Shown: positions 34,722 to 44,625 of the stretch, piece after piece
Numbering within the stretch: position 1 is the stretch's first letter
Layout of the letters: each line of letters opens with the position of its first letter
Assembly (NCBI GenBank): GCA_047635695.1
Contig: JBLILN010000005.1
Span: forward strand, 45,542 to 109,541
Direction of reading: 5' to 3'
DNA from: UBA2136 sp047635695
Lineage (GTDB): Bacteria; Pseudomonadota; Alphaproteobacteria; UBA2136
Length of the DNA: 64,000 nt
The notes under the pieces: model-generated
Told to the model about the DNA's origin: nothing
The model's database searches: none
The model's input: only the letters and a program-made list of their open reading frames with translations
Program-made: the position numbers and the translations under genes

Positions 34722-36143
34722 TTATAAGCAAGCTTTAATATTTTCAATGCTCACATCTTTACCGAATATTTCAATAATATCACCAACACCGGGTGCCTTG
34801 CATGTACCTGTAAGGGCTACACGTAGTGGCATGCCAAAGTCTTTAAACTTCAGCGCGTGTTCTTCACATAGAGCACCAATAATTTCTGATACTTTATCGT
34901 GGTCTATTGCTGCTTTTTCAGTCTCAATTTTGCTAACAAATAGCTTTAAGTTATCCTTGTATCCATCTGTATCTAATATAGATTGTTCTTTCTCGTCAAG
35001 GGTGAATGGTGGTTTATTAAAGAAAAATGTACAAGCGTCTGCAAGGTCACCAAGTTTCTTTGCTTTGTTCTTCACGCTGTCAATACCGCCGTTTAATAGG
35101 AAACCTTTAACTTCATCGGTTACCGTTAAGTTCTTTTCATTAAAGACAGGTTCTAGGGCTGTAAATAAATTTTCGGCCTTTGAATTTTTAATATATTGAG
35201 CGTTGAACCATTCAAGCTTCATTTGGTCAAAAACAGATGCGCTTTTGTTAACATCGTTAATGTCAAAGTTTTCAATAGCACGTTCCATGCTTATTACTTC
35301 TTCATCACCCAGTGACCAACCAAGGCGCATTAAGTAGTTATTTAAAGCCTCAGGTAAAAAGCCAGCTGTTTTATATTCAAGAACGTTTGTTGCGCCGTCA
35401 CGTTTAGACATTTTACCGTTTTTACCATGAATCATAGGTACATGTGCAAATGTTGGTAGCTCGTAGCCCATCGCTTCGTAAACGAAAATTTGTTTTGGTG
35501 TGTTGTTGATATGGTCATCACCACGGATAACGTGCGTAATTTCCATATCGTGGTCGTCTAGTGCCACCACAAAGTTGTAAGTAGGGAAGCCGTCAGTACG
35601 CATGATGATATAGTCATCGAGCGTATAGTTAGGCACGTCAATACGGCCTTGAACGGCGTCGTCCCAACCAGTTTTACCTTCTGTTGGTACTTTGATACGA
35701 ATAACCGCCTGGCGACCTTGGTCACGAAAAGTTTGTTTTTGCTCTTCTGTGAGGTTACGGTGGCGGCCATCGTAGCGAATGGTTTCTTTTTTCGCTTGCT
35801 GTTCTTCACGCATTTCGGTGAGTTCTTCTTTGCTTGTGAAGCATTCGTAGGCTTTACCTTCAGCAAGCAATTTTTGTACGGCTTCTTTGTGACGTTCGAT
35901 ACTTGTCGTTTGCAGTACCCATTTGCCGTCTGTTGGGCCAAGCCCTAACCAGCTAAGGCCGTTTTTTATAATTTCTTTGTTTTCGTCTGTTGAACGTGCT
36001 TGGTCAGTATCTTCAATACGAATAAGGTATTCACCATTATTAGCCTTTGCAAAAAGGTAGTTAAATAATGCTGTGCGTGCGCCACCAATGTGAAGCATGC
36101 CTGTTGGTGATGGAGCGAATCTTGTTCTAACTGTCTTATTCAT
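34722..36143 (-). CDS. gltX: Glutamyl-tRNA synthetase
   Basis: The 473-aa class I synthetase begins TRFAPSPTGMLHIGG (HIGH-type motif) and carries KMSKRDGA (KMSKS motif) near residue 240. It charges tRNA-Glu, and in organisms without GlnRS also tRNA-Gln. Glu-tRNA also feeds the C5 haem pathway, for which hemL lies 10 kb away. It is divergent from comEC, 15 bases apart. Confidence 0.97.
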   Translation of the reverse strand: MNKTVRTRFAPSPTGMLHIGGARTALFNYLFAKANNGEYLIRIEDTDQARSTDENKEIIKNGLSWLGLGPTDGKWVLQTTSIERHKEAVQKLLAEGKAYECFTSKEELTEMREEQQAKKETIRYDGRHRNLTEEQKQTFRDQGRQAVIRIKVPTEGKTGWDDAVQGRIDVPNYTLDDYIIMRTDGFPTYNFVVALDDHDMEITHVIRGDDHINNTPKQIFVYEAMGYELPTFAHVPMIHGKNGKMSKRDGATNVLEYKTAGFLPEALNNYLMRLGWSLGDEEVISMERAIENFDINDVNKSASVFDQMKLEWFNAQYIKNSKAENLFTALEPVFNEKNLTVTDEVKGFLLNGGIDSVKNKAKKLGDLADACTFFFNKPPFTLDEKEQSILDTDGYKDNLKLFVSKIETEKAAIDHDKVSEIIGALCEEHALKFKDFGMPLRVALTGTCKAPGVGDIIEIFGKDVSIENIKACL

Positions 36144-36158
36144 ATATAGTGTTTACCT

Positions 36159-38155
36159 ATGTTTAACCCAAAATCACATATAGAAAGTTATCTTTTCCCT
36201 GCGCTGTTTGCGCTTGGTGTGCTTGTGGGTACGTTTATCTATTTCACGTTGCCATTTGAGGTGAGTGTACCGCTTACGGCGCTGATGTCAATATTTCTTC
36301 TAACAGGTCTTTATTTTTTGCGTTCTTTTTATGGTTTTTTCTTAATATTTTATGCATTATTTGCAATTTGCTTGGGGTTAACAAATGCGGCTTGGCAGGT
36401 TCAAGATAGACAACCTCATTTTTTAGAAAAAAAATACGAAGATCAGCGCTTATGGGTTGTGGGGCAGGTGGGAAAATCTGCCAGTTATAATGGCCGTGAT
36501 AAAGTAACCCTTGAAAATGTAAATATTTATGGGGTCGATAAAAATAAAACGCCTAAAAAGGTACGTATATCAAGCTCTGTGGGGCGGTTGTCTGTTTTTA
36601 ATGTGGGAGACTGGGTTGCGGTGGAGGCGAAACTAAGAGCGCCCGGGCATCCAAGACATAAGGGTGATTATAACTTTAGAATGCGTGCCTGGATGGATGA
36701 GATTGGCGCCACAGGTTATGTGATGGGGCAGGTTTATAAAACCAGTTGGCCTGTGGACTATAAAAACAGCACTTATAAAATTCAACATATCCGTAATACA
36801 TTGACAGAAAAGATTGTGAATGTAGACGATGTGCCGCCAGAGCGTGCTGTGATGGCGGCTTTGATCACAGGTAAAAAAACGTATATATCTGCCGAAATTT
36901 ATAATGCTTATCGTAGCAGTGGTTTGGCGCATTTGTTAGCTATTTCTGGATTGCATCTTGGTTTGATAGGTGGTTTTTTCTTTTTTTCTGTACGGCGTTT
37001 ATTTGGTTTAAGTGAACGCATAACCTTGCGTTACAACACTAAAATACCTGCTGCTTTAATAGCTATTGTGGCATGCCTCGCTTATACGGCTTTGGCTGGC
37101 GGTACGTTACCGACGTTACGTGCCTTTATAATGGCGACCTTTATTTTTATCGGCTTTATTGTGGGTAGGCTGCATAATACATTGCGTATATTTATGATGA
37201 CCTTGACATTGGTTTTGTTGCTTTGGCCTGAAAGCTTATTAACGGCCTCGTTTCAAATGTCCTTTGCGGCTGTTTTTGCCCTAACATTGTGGAATGAACT
37301 TAAAGAAAATAACATGCACTCTCATTTAAAAATTGTCAGGGGGATGACCTACACAAAAGGCGTGTTTTTAACAAGTGTTGTGGCGGGGCTGGCGACAATG
37401 CCCATAGCGGCATGGATTTTGGTGAAATTCATTTTACAGGTTTTGTTGTTAATGTATTGGCCATACCTTTAACGGCATTTGTTGTTATGCCTTCTGCACT
37501 TTTGTCTGTGATGGCTGTACCATTTTCTGCTGAGGGCCCATTTTTAAAAGTGATGGAATATGGCGTTGGTTTGTTAAATGAGTTAGCTATTCAAGGTGCG
37601 AATTTCCCTTATGGGCATTATGTGATCGAGCAGGGGGAGGTTGTTTTACTGGCGATGGCTGTCTTGCTTCTATTGCTTTGTTTATATATGAATAAATTTA
37701 AAAAAATAGCCACGTTTGTGCTTATTTCAACGGTTGTTTTTGCTGTGATGCATCATGGCAGTCATCATAACCTTTTGTGGTTAAGAGGTGGTGAAACTAT
37801 TTTAATGGGGCATGAAGACGCCTATATTAAAGTGCGTTATGATAGTTCGTCTGCCGAAAAGCGTTATTTGAAATATTTTGATATAAGCCGCAAAATAAAT
37901 GAAAGTTGCGACAGTGTGGGTTGCGTTTTTAAGCGTGACGATTACACATTTTTAGTGACTAAAACAGACGCCGACCTAACAACAGAAGACTGTTTGCAAG
38001 TTGATTTTATCATTGCAGCCAAAGGCGTATCCACCTCAAGTTGTCCTCATATTTTGCAAGTTCCAAAAGGCGCTGTTTCTGGCAAGGTGGTATTTAAGAA
38101 TAAAAACGTCTTATTTGTGCCATTTACCCTGCATGAAAAACGTATTTGGCATTGA
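36159..38155 (+). pseudogene. comEC: ComEC/Rec2 DNA-uptake channel, split by a frameshift
   Basis: The frame from 36159 has the N-terminal DUF4131-like region and the competence domain (HLLAISGLHLGLIGG, ...GGTLPTLRAFIM, ...LTASFQMSFAAVFAL). It loses similarity after ATMPIAAW. From about 37412 the minus-one frame continues exactly where the family expects it (GEIHFTGFVVNVLAIPLTAFVVMP) and runs to 38155. A single lost base near 37412-37420 explains this. The joined product would be about 665 aa, near full length for the alphaproteobacterial form without a beta-lactamase-like domain. ComEC carries single-stranded DNA across the inner membrane in transformation. It is either a real mutation or a sequencing error. 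Confidence 0.85.
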
Positions 38156-38220
38156 CTATCTATAGATAAAAACGTAAAACTAAAGCCTATAGAATTCTAA
38201 ATAGTTAAGGTGTTTAAAGC

Positions 38221-39426
38221 GTGACAAAGTCTTGTGTAATTGGTCTGGGTTATATTGGGTTACCAACAGCTGGTTTATTGGCTGCCTCTGGTCACGAAGT
38301 TGTGGGCGTCGATATCAATGACGTTATCGTGGGTTACATCAATGCAGGCAAGCCTCACTTTGAAGAAAAAGGGCTAGAAACACTTATCTCCACTCAAGTC
38401 CATGCGGGGAACCTTAAAGCCTCAAACAAACCTGAAACAGCCGATACCTTTCTTATTATTGTACCAACACCTTTTTTCGAAGCCGATAAATCCGCCGACA
38501 TGAAATATGTGCGCCAAGCCTCAAAGGACATATCGTCTTTCTTAGTAGAGGGTAATCTAATTATCCTTGAATCAACATCTGCTTTGGGGGCGACGAAAAA
38601 AGACGTGATGGATGTTATTCATACGGAACGTCCTGAGCTTTTGGGACGGCTACATTTCGCCTTTTGTCCTGAACGTGCCATTCCCGGAAATACCTTGTTC
38701 GAACTAGAAAATAATGACCGTGTGGTTGGCGGTGTGGACGAAGCTTCAACAGAAAAGGCTGTGGCTTATTATCAAAGCTTCATTCAAGGTGAAATTTTAC
38801 CCACATCAGACAAAACAGCCGAAATGGTGAAATTGTGTGAAAATGCCTTCCGTGACGTTAACATAGCCTACGCCAACGAACTTTCTATGATTTGTGATAA
38901 ATTGGGCGTAGATGTTTGGCAGGTGATTAAACTTGCAAACCATCACCCACGTGTCAACATTTTACAGCCAGGACCAGGTGTGGGTGGGCACTGTATTGCT
39001 ATCGACCCTTGGTTTATAGCAGCTGCTGCACCAAACGAAGCCAAGCTGATTACACAAGCACGCCAAATTAACGACAGCAAACCACATTGGGTTGCTGCAA
39101 AAGTTCAACAGGCAGTTGCTGAAATTGACAAAAAAGATGTTACTGTTGGTTTGCTTGGCCTTGCCTTTAAGCCTAATGTTGACGATATGCGTGAATCACC
39201 TTCATTAACCGTGGCGCACTTAATTGGCGAAAAAGTAACCGCAAATATAATTGCTTGTGAACCATATATCGACGACTATAAAGACATAAAAATTGTCGCA
39301 CTCGATACTTTACTTGAACAGGCCGACGTGATTGTCATGCTGACAGATCACGATGCTTTTAAACATATTACCCTTGCACAGTTAAGTGGTAAAAAAATAA
39401 TCGATACCAGAGGGAGTTTTGTTTAG
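38221..39426 (+). CDS. wecC: UDP-N-acetyl-D-mannosamine dehydrogenase-like protein
   Basis: The 401-aa protein, starting with GTG, has an NAD-binding GLGYIGLPTAG, the catalytic lysine in KLCENAFRDVNIAYANEL, and the nucleophile cysteine in PGPGVGGHCIAIDPWF. The combination with NHHPRVNILQPG is closest to WecC among UDP-sugar dehydrogenases. It oxidises UDP-ManNAc to the uronic acid used in surface polysaccharides. No wecB epimerase gene is next to it in the window. It opens a run of sugar-related genes up to gmhA. Confidence 0.88.
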   Translation: MTKSCVIGLGYIGLPTAGLLAASGHEVVGVDINDVIVGYINAGKPHFEEKGLETLISTQVHAGNLKASNKPETADTFLIIVPTPFFEADKSADMKYVRQASKDISSFLVEGNLIILESTSALGATKKDVMDVIHTERPELLGRLHFAFCPERAIPGNTLFELENNDRVVGGVDEASTEKAVAYYQSFIQGEILPTSDKTAEMVKLCENAFRDVNIAYANELSMICDKLGVDVWQVIKLANHHPRVNILQPGPGVGGHCIAIDPWFIAAAAPNEAKLITQARQINDSKPHWVAAKVQQAVAEIDKKDVTVGLLGLAFKPNVDDMRESPSLTVAHLIGEKVTANIIACEPYIDDYKDIKIVALDTLLEQADVIVMLTDHDAFKHITLAQLSGKKIIDTRGSFV

Positions 39427-39429
39427 CAC

Positions 39430-39828
39430 ATGTTTTCATCCACACAAAAATTATATATAAATGTCAGTAACGAACCGTCAGAAATTTCGCTTGAGCGTGC
39501 TTTGGCGGGTGACGTCGGAACGTTAAATTTAGGCGAAAATGGCGTACGCTTATGGGTACCGGGTGATAACATTCCCCTTGAAAGTGAAATTGTCTTTGAT
39601 ATTCGCTTGCGTCCTTTAAATGACGAAGACTTTGGGGTTTTTAAAAACGCCTGCAAAGGCCGCTTCATGACAAGCTATATAGCTTTAATGGTAAGCAAAA
39701 ACCCTGAGCGTATTGAGGCGATGCTTAAACATTACGACTATGTTTTGGTGCCCGATAACAATATTAAAAATATTCCAGCTGATTTTAGAAAACGCATTTT
39801 GTCATATAAGGCAAATACTCAAAAGTAA
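39430..39828 (+). CDS. Unknown protein in the polysaccharide run
   Basis: The 132-aa protein is mixed alpha/beta with no signal or membrane segment (MFSSTQKLYINVSN...). It starts 3 bases after the wecC-like gene and ends 18 bases before the fused oxidoreductase gene, so it is surely in the same transcript. A GAGGGAG lies somewhat far upstream of the start. No domain recognised; a role in surface-sugar synthesis is inferred only from position. Confidence 0.7.
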   Translation: MFSSTQKLYINVSNEPSEISLERALAGDVGTLNLGENGVRLWVPGDNIPLESEIVFDIRLRPLNDEDFGVFKNACKGRFMTSYIALMVSKNPERIEAMLKHYDYVLVPDNNIKNIPADFRKRILSYKANTQK

Positions 39829-39846
39829 TAATAGGTTTAAATTTAA

Positions 39847-42000
39847 ATGAAACAAGTTCTACAAAATATGAAAACAGGTCAAATGTCACTCACAGAAGTG
39901 CCTTCTCCACAAGTAGGCGCAGGTGAAGTGTTGGTAGCTACCAAAGCGTCGCTTATCAGTGCAGGTACCGAAAAAATGTTGATCGACTTTGCCAAAAAAT
40001 CACTTCTTTCTAAAGCGCAAGAAAGGCCTGACCTTGTGCAAAAAGTTGTCAGTAAAATGCAACGTGACGGCTTGGCGTCCACTCTTTCCTCTGTTTTTTC
40101 TAAACTAGAAGAACCTTTACCACTTGGTTACAGTGCCTCAGGTGAGGTCATTGCTGTCGGTTCAAGTATGAAAGGTTTATACCAAGTTGGTGACCGTGTT
40201 TCTATGGCGGGTGCAGGCTTTGCAAACCATGCTGAAGTCAACAGCGTACCAAAAAACTTAATTGCTAAAATTCCTGAAAATGTGCCTTACAGTCATGCAA
40301 GTTTTGCAACTCTTGTGGCCATTGCCATGCAAGGCGTACGTAACTCTAAAACAACCTTAGGTGACAAAGTTATGGTGATGGGGCTTGGCCTTGTTGGCCA
40401 GCTAACCATGCAACTTTTAAAAGCTGCGGGCGCTCAAGTATTTGCGGTTGATTTTGATGCAGAACGCCTTAAAACGGCTGAAGAAACGGGCTGTGATCTG
40501 GTACATGCACTTAGCGCAGGTAATACTGAAAGTTTAGTGAAAGACTTTACCGAAGGCAATGGTTTTGACGCTATTATTATTTGTGCCGCCACCGATTCGA
40601 ATGACCCTCTGGAGCAAGCCATTGCCTATGCACGTGACAAAGCAACCATTGTTATGACAGGTAAAACAGGGACAACTATTCCCTATGCGGACTTTATGAA
40701 AAAAGAATTAAACTTTGTTATTTCACGTTCATACGGCCCTGGTCGTTACGACAGCACATATGAGCAGGGCGGTAAAAACTACCCTATTGGTTTTGTGCGT
40801 TGGTGTGAACGTTCTAACTTAGAAGAAGCGCTACACCTTATGTCCACAGGTGCGCTAAAAATTGAGCCCCTTATTTCCCATAATTTTCCTATTGAAGACG
40901 CCAAAGACGCTTATGCTATGGTACTAGGCAAAGACATTTCAAACATGGGTGTTGTCCTTGAATATAACAGTGATTTTGAACAACGCCTTAAACCACGTAT
41001 GAACTTACGCCCCACAGAATTAGTGACAGGTAAAGTCGGCTTAAGCTTTATTGGTGCTGGTAGTTTTGCCCGTGGCGTTTTATTGCCAACACTTAAAGGC
41101 TCTGAAGAAGTTGATTTTACAGGCATTATTTCAAAGGGTGGCGTTACAGCACGTCTGGCAGGGGATAAATTTGGCTTTAACTATGTCGCCAATAATGAAA
41201 ATGAAATTATTAATGATGCGGCAACGCAAGCCGTTGTTATTGCAACAAGGCATAACACGCATGCCAGCCTTGTTTGTCAGGCGCTTCATTGTGGTAAACA
41301 TGTGTTTGTGGAAAAACCACTCGGCATGACATATGAAGAGCTAGAACAAGTCGAACAGGAATATCGTGGCAGTAATAAGGTGCTTATGGTTGGTTTTAAC
41401 CGCCGTTATTCGCCTTATGTACAAGCACTGTATGACCACTTTAAGCAAACAGCTGGTGCACGCCAAGTGATGATCCGTGTTAATGCGGGTAAACTTGAAG
41501 GTGACAACTGGCAGCATGATCCTAAAACAGGAGGCGGCCGCCTTATTGGTGAAGTTTGTCACTTTATTGACTTAGCGCTTTATCTTGCAGGTAGCCCTGC
41601 TGTGGAAGTTTATGCTGTAGCTGGCCAAGGACAGGATGTTTATAACATCACCATACGACATGAAAATGGCGGTACATCTACTATTATCTATACATCAGAA
41701 GGCGACAGTTCATTTTCAAAAGAATTGGTTGAAGTTTACGCTGGTGGCACGGTGGGTATTATTGATAACTTCCGCAAAGCGATGATCGTCTCTGGCGGCA
41801 AAAAACGTAAAATTAAAATTAAAAATGGGTTCTTCGGTGGCAGCCAAGACAAAGGCCATACGAATGAATTGGTACAATTTATTCAGGCGGTACAAGGTAA
41901 TAGCATGCCAGATGTTGACGCTATGTTTGAAGCAAGTCGCCTAACATTACTGATTGCCCGTTCTATGGAAGAAAATAAACCTTTAAAGGTCTCCGTTTAA
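39847..42000 (+). CDS. Bi-domain oxidoreductase: MDR dehydrogenase fused to Gfo/Idh/MocA
   Basis: The 717-aa protein has an N-terminal medium-chain dehydrogenase domain (1-375; cofactor motif GLGLVGQ) without the usual zinc ligand pattern. A C-terminal Gfo/Idh/MocA domain follows (from about 398; FIGAGSFARGVLLP, then the catalytic-type EKPLG and the GGGRLIGEVCHFIDLALYL block). Such fusions occur in polysaccharide clusters and are thought to act on nucleotide-linked or lipid-linked sugars. Substrate is unknown. It lies between the 132-aa gene and asparagine synthase, each less than 25 bases away. Confidence 0.88.
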   Translation: MKQVLQNMKTGQMSLTEVPSPQVGAGEVLVATKASLISAGTEKMLIDFAKKSLLSKAQERPDLVQKVVSKMQRDGLASTLSSVFSKLEEPLPLGYSASGEVIAVGSSMKGLYQVGDRVSMAGAGFANHAEVNSVPKNLIAKIPENVPYSHASFATLVAIAMQGVRNSKTTLGDKVMVMGLGLVGQLTMQLLKAAGAQVFAVDFDAERLKTAEETGCDLVHALSAGNTESLVKDFTEGNGFDAIIICAATDSNDPLEQAIAYARDKATIVMTGKTGTTIPYADFMKKELNFVISRSYGPGRYDSTYEQGGKNYPIGFVRWCERSNLEEALHLMSTGALKIEPLISHNFPIEDAKDAYAMVLGKDISNMGVVLEYNSDFEQRLKPRMNLRPTELVTGKVGLSFIGAGSFARGVLLPTLKGSEEVDFTGIISKGGVTARLAGDKFGFNYVANNENEIINDAATQAVVIATRHNTHASLVCQALHCGKHVFVEKPLGMTYEELEQVEQEYRGSNKVLMVGFNRRYSPYVQALYDHFKQTAGARQVMIRVNAGKLEGDNWQHDPKTGGGRLIGEVCHFIDLALYLAGSPAVEVYAVAGQGQDVYNITIRHENGGTSTIIYTSEGDSSFSKELVEVYAGGTVGIIDNFRKAMIVSGGKKRKIKIKNGFFGGSQDKGHTNELVQFIQAVQGNSMPDVDAMFEASRLTLLIARSMEENKPLKVSV

Positions 42001-42020
42001 AATACTTAGGGTTATAAAAT

Positions 42021-43913
42021 ATGTGCGGTATAGCAGGGTACGTCGGTAATTTTGATGAGGCTGTCTTGAAGAAGATGACCAAAAAAATCTCACACCGTGG
42101 GCCTGACGGTGAGGGCGCTTGGGTATGCAAGGAAGCAGGCCTTGGCCATAGGCGATTATCTATTATTGACCTCAGCGAAGGTGCGTCACAGCCTATGGCC
42201 AGTGATGATGGTCGCTATATGGTGACCTTTAACGGTGAAATTTATAACTATAAAGAACTGGCCCATGACCTTCAGTCTAAAGGCTATCATTTTAACGAAA
42301 ACAGCGACACAGCTATATTAGCTCCTTTGTATGACGCTTATGGCGAAGGTATGTTGAAAAAACTCGATGGTATTTTTGCTTTTGCTATTTGGGACACCAA
42401 AGATAAATCACTTTTTGCCGCACGTGACCATTTGGGTATGAAGCCTTTTTATTATGCTGAAACAGCAAAGGGTATGGCTTTTGCGTCTGAGTTAAAAGCG
42501 TTACTCGAAGTGCCGTCTGTCCCACGTGATCTTGACGAAGATTCTATCCTTGCCTATGTGCGTTACCTATGGTGTGCGGGGGAAGGAACCATGTTAAAGG
42601 CCGTTAAAAAGCTTTTGCCTGGGCATTTTATGACCGTGAGCGAAGACTGTTTCTGCCTTATTTCCCAGTGGTATAAACCACCACTTCACCAAGAACATGA
42701 AGCGCGTAAGCCTGAAGAACTTTTATCTATTTTTGATGAGGTTGTTGAAAGCCAAATTATGAGTGATGTCCCTGTGGGTGCCTTCCTTTCTGGCGGTGTC
42801 GATTCAAGCGCAATTGTGGCGTCAATGAAAAAATCTACAGGCAAATCTTTTGATACTTTTTGTCTGGGCTTTAAAGGCGATGCCATGGCAAGTGAAGGTT
42901 TTGGTAGCGACAAATATTATGCGCAAAAAGTGGCTGATCAAGTAGGGGTTAAACTGCACCATGTGACTGCAAATGAAGGCTTTGTTTCTGAACTCGCTGA
43001 TATGGTTTATCACCTCGACGAACCACAAGCCGACCCCGCACCTATATATATTAAACATATATGTAAAGCGGCGAAGCGTAAAAAAATCAAAGTTCTTTTA
43101 AGTGGTGCTGGTGGAGACGATGTTTTTTCTGGCTACAGGCGACACCAAGTAACGGCCATGCTCGATAAATATAATTTTATCCCACAGCCTTTACAGCGTG
43201 CAGGTTTGTCGGCTTTAGCAGTTGTTGTGCCGTCATCTAACTTAAAGAGACGCTTAAAGAAATTGCAAGACATTGTTAAGGCGCCTACAGACAAACGTAT
43301 GTTACATGCTTTTTATTACACCAGCCCTTCCGTACTTTATCCACTTTTAAGCCCCCGTATGAAAAAAGTTCACGACAATAAAACAGCGGACTATCTTGAG
43401 AAGATTCTCGATAAGTCCGAAGGGTATGACAATGTGAATCGCCAACTCGACCTAGAATTACATGGTTTTTTGCCCGATCACAACCTTAATTATACCGACA
43501 AAATGTCCATGGCAAGCGGTGTAGAAGTACGCACACCCTTTACATCCAAAAAAATTGTCGATTTTGCCGCATCATTGCCAATAGATCAAAAAATACGTGG
43601 AGGTGAAGCAAAATGGATGTTGAAAAAAGCCATGGAAAATCGTTTAAGCCACGATGTTTTATATCGTAGTAAGGCCGGATTCGGGGCGCCAGTGCGCACA
43701 TGGTTGTTAAAAGAAGATAAGTTTTTAAAAGACATATTGTTTTCTGATAAAGCGCGTGACCGTGATTTGTTTAACTATAACGGTATACAAAACCTTATTG
43801 CGCAGACACGCCTGGGTGTGGTAGACGGTAGCTATACTATTTTATCACTGCTTGTGATAGAGTTATGGCTGCTACAATTTTTTGATAAGAAAAAAGCAAA
43901 GAAATTAAAGTAA
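42021..43913 (+). CDS. asnB: Asparagine synthase (glutamine-hydrolysing) family protein
   Basis: The 630-aa protein begins MCGIAGYVG, with Cys2 the glutaminase nucleophile, followed by a class II amidotransferase domain (HRGPDGEG, TFNGEIYNY) and an ATP-pyrophosphatase domain with FLSGGVDSSAIVA. This is the AsnB type often found in polysaccharide or exosortase loci, where it may amidate a sugar uronate instead of making free asparagine. The neighbouring uronate-forming WecC-like enzyme fits that idea, but this is inference. Confidence 0.9.
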   Translation: MCGIAGYVGNFDEAVLKKMTKKISHRGPDGEGAWVCKEAGLGHRRLSIIDLSEGASQPMASDDGRYMVTFNGEIYNYKELAHDLQSKGYHFNENSDTAILAPLYDAYGEGMLKKLDGIFAFAIWDTKDKSLFAARDHLGMKPFYYAETAKGMAFASELKALLEVPSVPRDLDEDSILAYVRYLWCAGEGTMLKAVKKLLPGHFMTVSEDCFCLISQWYKPPLHQEHEARKPEELLSIFDEVVESQIMSDVPVGAFLSGGVDSSAIVASMKKSTGKSFDTFCLGFKGDAMASEGFGSDKYYAQKVADQVGVKLHHVTANEGFVSELADMVYHLDEPQADPAPIYIKHICKAAKRKKIKVLLSGAGGDDVFSGYRRHQVTAMLDKYNFIPQPLQRAGLSALAVVVPSSNLKRRLKKLQDIVKAPTDKRMLHAFYYTSPSVLYPLLSPRMKKVHDNKTADYLEKILDKSEGYDNVNRQLDLELHGFLPDHNLNYTDKMSMASGVEVRTPFTSKKIVDFAASLPIDQKIRGGEAKWMLKKAMENRLSHDVLYRSKAGFGAPVRTWLLKEDKFLKDILFSDKARDRDLFNYNGIQNLIAQTRLGVVDGSYTILSLLVIELWLLQFFDKKKAKKLK

Positions 43914-43924
43914 AGGGAATAAAT

Positions 43925-44548
43925 ATGATAGAAGCAACAGCAACAAACACAAAGGCAAATACTGCAACAAGTATAGCCGCTGTTGAAAATGTACAAGAAA
44001 TGATGACTGCGCATATTGACGCCGTTACATCCTTCTTCCCTAAAAATGCAACAAAGCTAAGCGAACTTGCTGTTTTTGTTGCAGACGCCATTACAAATGG
44101 TAAAAAAATTATGTTATGTGGTAATGGTGGTAGTGCTTCAGACGCTCAGCATATTGCGGCTGAATTTGTCGGCCGTTTTGTGAATGATCGCCGCGCCCTT
44201 GCTTCTATTGCTCTTACAACGGACACATCCATTTTAACCGCTGTCGGTAACGACTATGGATACGACGAAGTTTTTGCCAGACAAGTAGAAGGCCTTGGTA
44301 AAGAAGGCGATATTTTAATCGCTATTTCAACTTCAGGTAACAGCGAAAACGTTATTCGTGCTGTGAATTCAGCAAAACTTTTGGGAATGCAGTCTGTTTC
44401 ACTTACAGGTAAGTCGGGCGGTAAATTACACGAAATGTGTGATTTTAATTTCTGCGTAGAACACTCAACAACAGCACACATTCAAGAATGTCACATCACA
44501 TTTTTACATATGCTCTGTGCCTTGGTTGAAAAAGAACTTGGTTTCTAA
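43925..44548 (+). CDS. gmhA: Phosphoheptose isomerase-like SIS protein (GmhA)
   Basis: The 207-aa protein has the SIS fold with GNGGSASDAQHIAAEFVGRF, STSGNSENV and IQECHITFLHMLC, the last carrying the catalytic histidine. GmhA isomerises sedoheptulose 7-phosphate to heptose 7-phosphate for the LPS core. It ends the sugar gene run and is followed by a strong terminator. No other heptose genes are visible here. Confidence 0.93.
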   Translation: MIEATATNTKANTATSIAAVENVQEMMTAHIDAVTSFFPKNATKLSELAVFVADAITNGKKIMLCGNGGSASDAQHIAAEFVGRFVNDRRALASIALTTDTSILTAVGNDYGYDEVFARQVEGLGKEGDILIAISTSGNSENVIRAVNSAKLLGMQSVSLTGKSGGKLHEMCDFNFCVEHSTTAHIQECHITFLHMLCALVEKELGF

Positions 44549-44566
44549 AACAACGCTTCATAAATT

Positions 44567-44598
44567 AAAAAAAACGCTCATTTTAAGAGCGTTTTTTT
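44567..44598 (+). terminator. Bidirectional intrinsic terminator
   Basis: ACGCTC pairs with GAGCGT, extended by A and T tracts. It separates gmhA from the convergent rlmE. Confidence 0.85.
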
Positions 44599-44625
44599 AT
44601 GCGATAAAATAATAAATTGTATATT

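Noticed and set aside
35558..35948. Long frames on both strands inside gltX
   Set aside because: Both overlap the conserved N-terminal half of glutamyl-tRNA synthetase and look like composition artefacts.
37400..37430. Programmed minus-one frameshifting in comEC
   Set aside because: No slippery heptamer in the correct phase or downstream structure is apparent; a one-base deletion or sequencing error is simpler.
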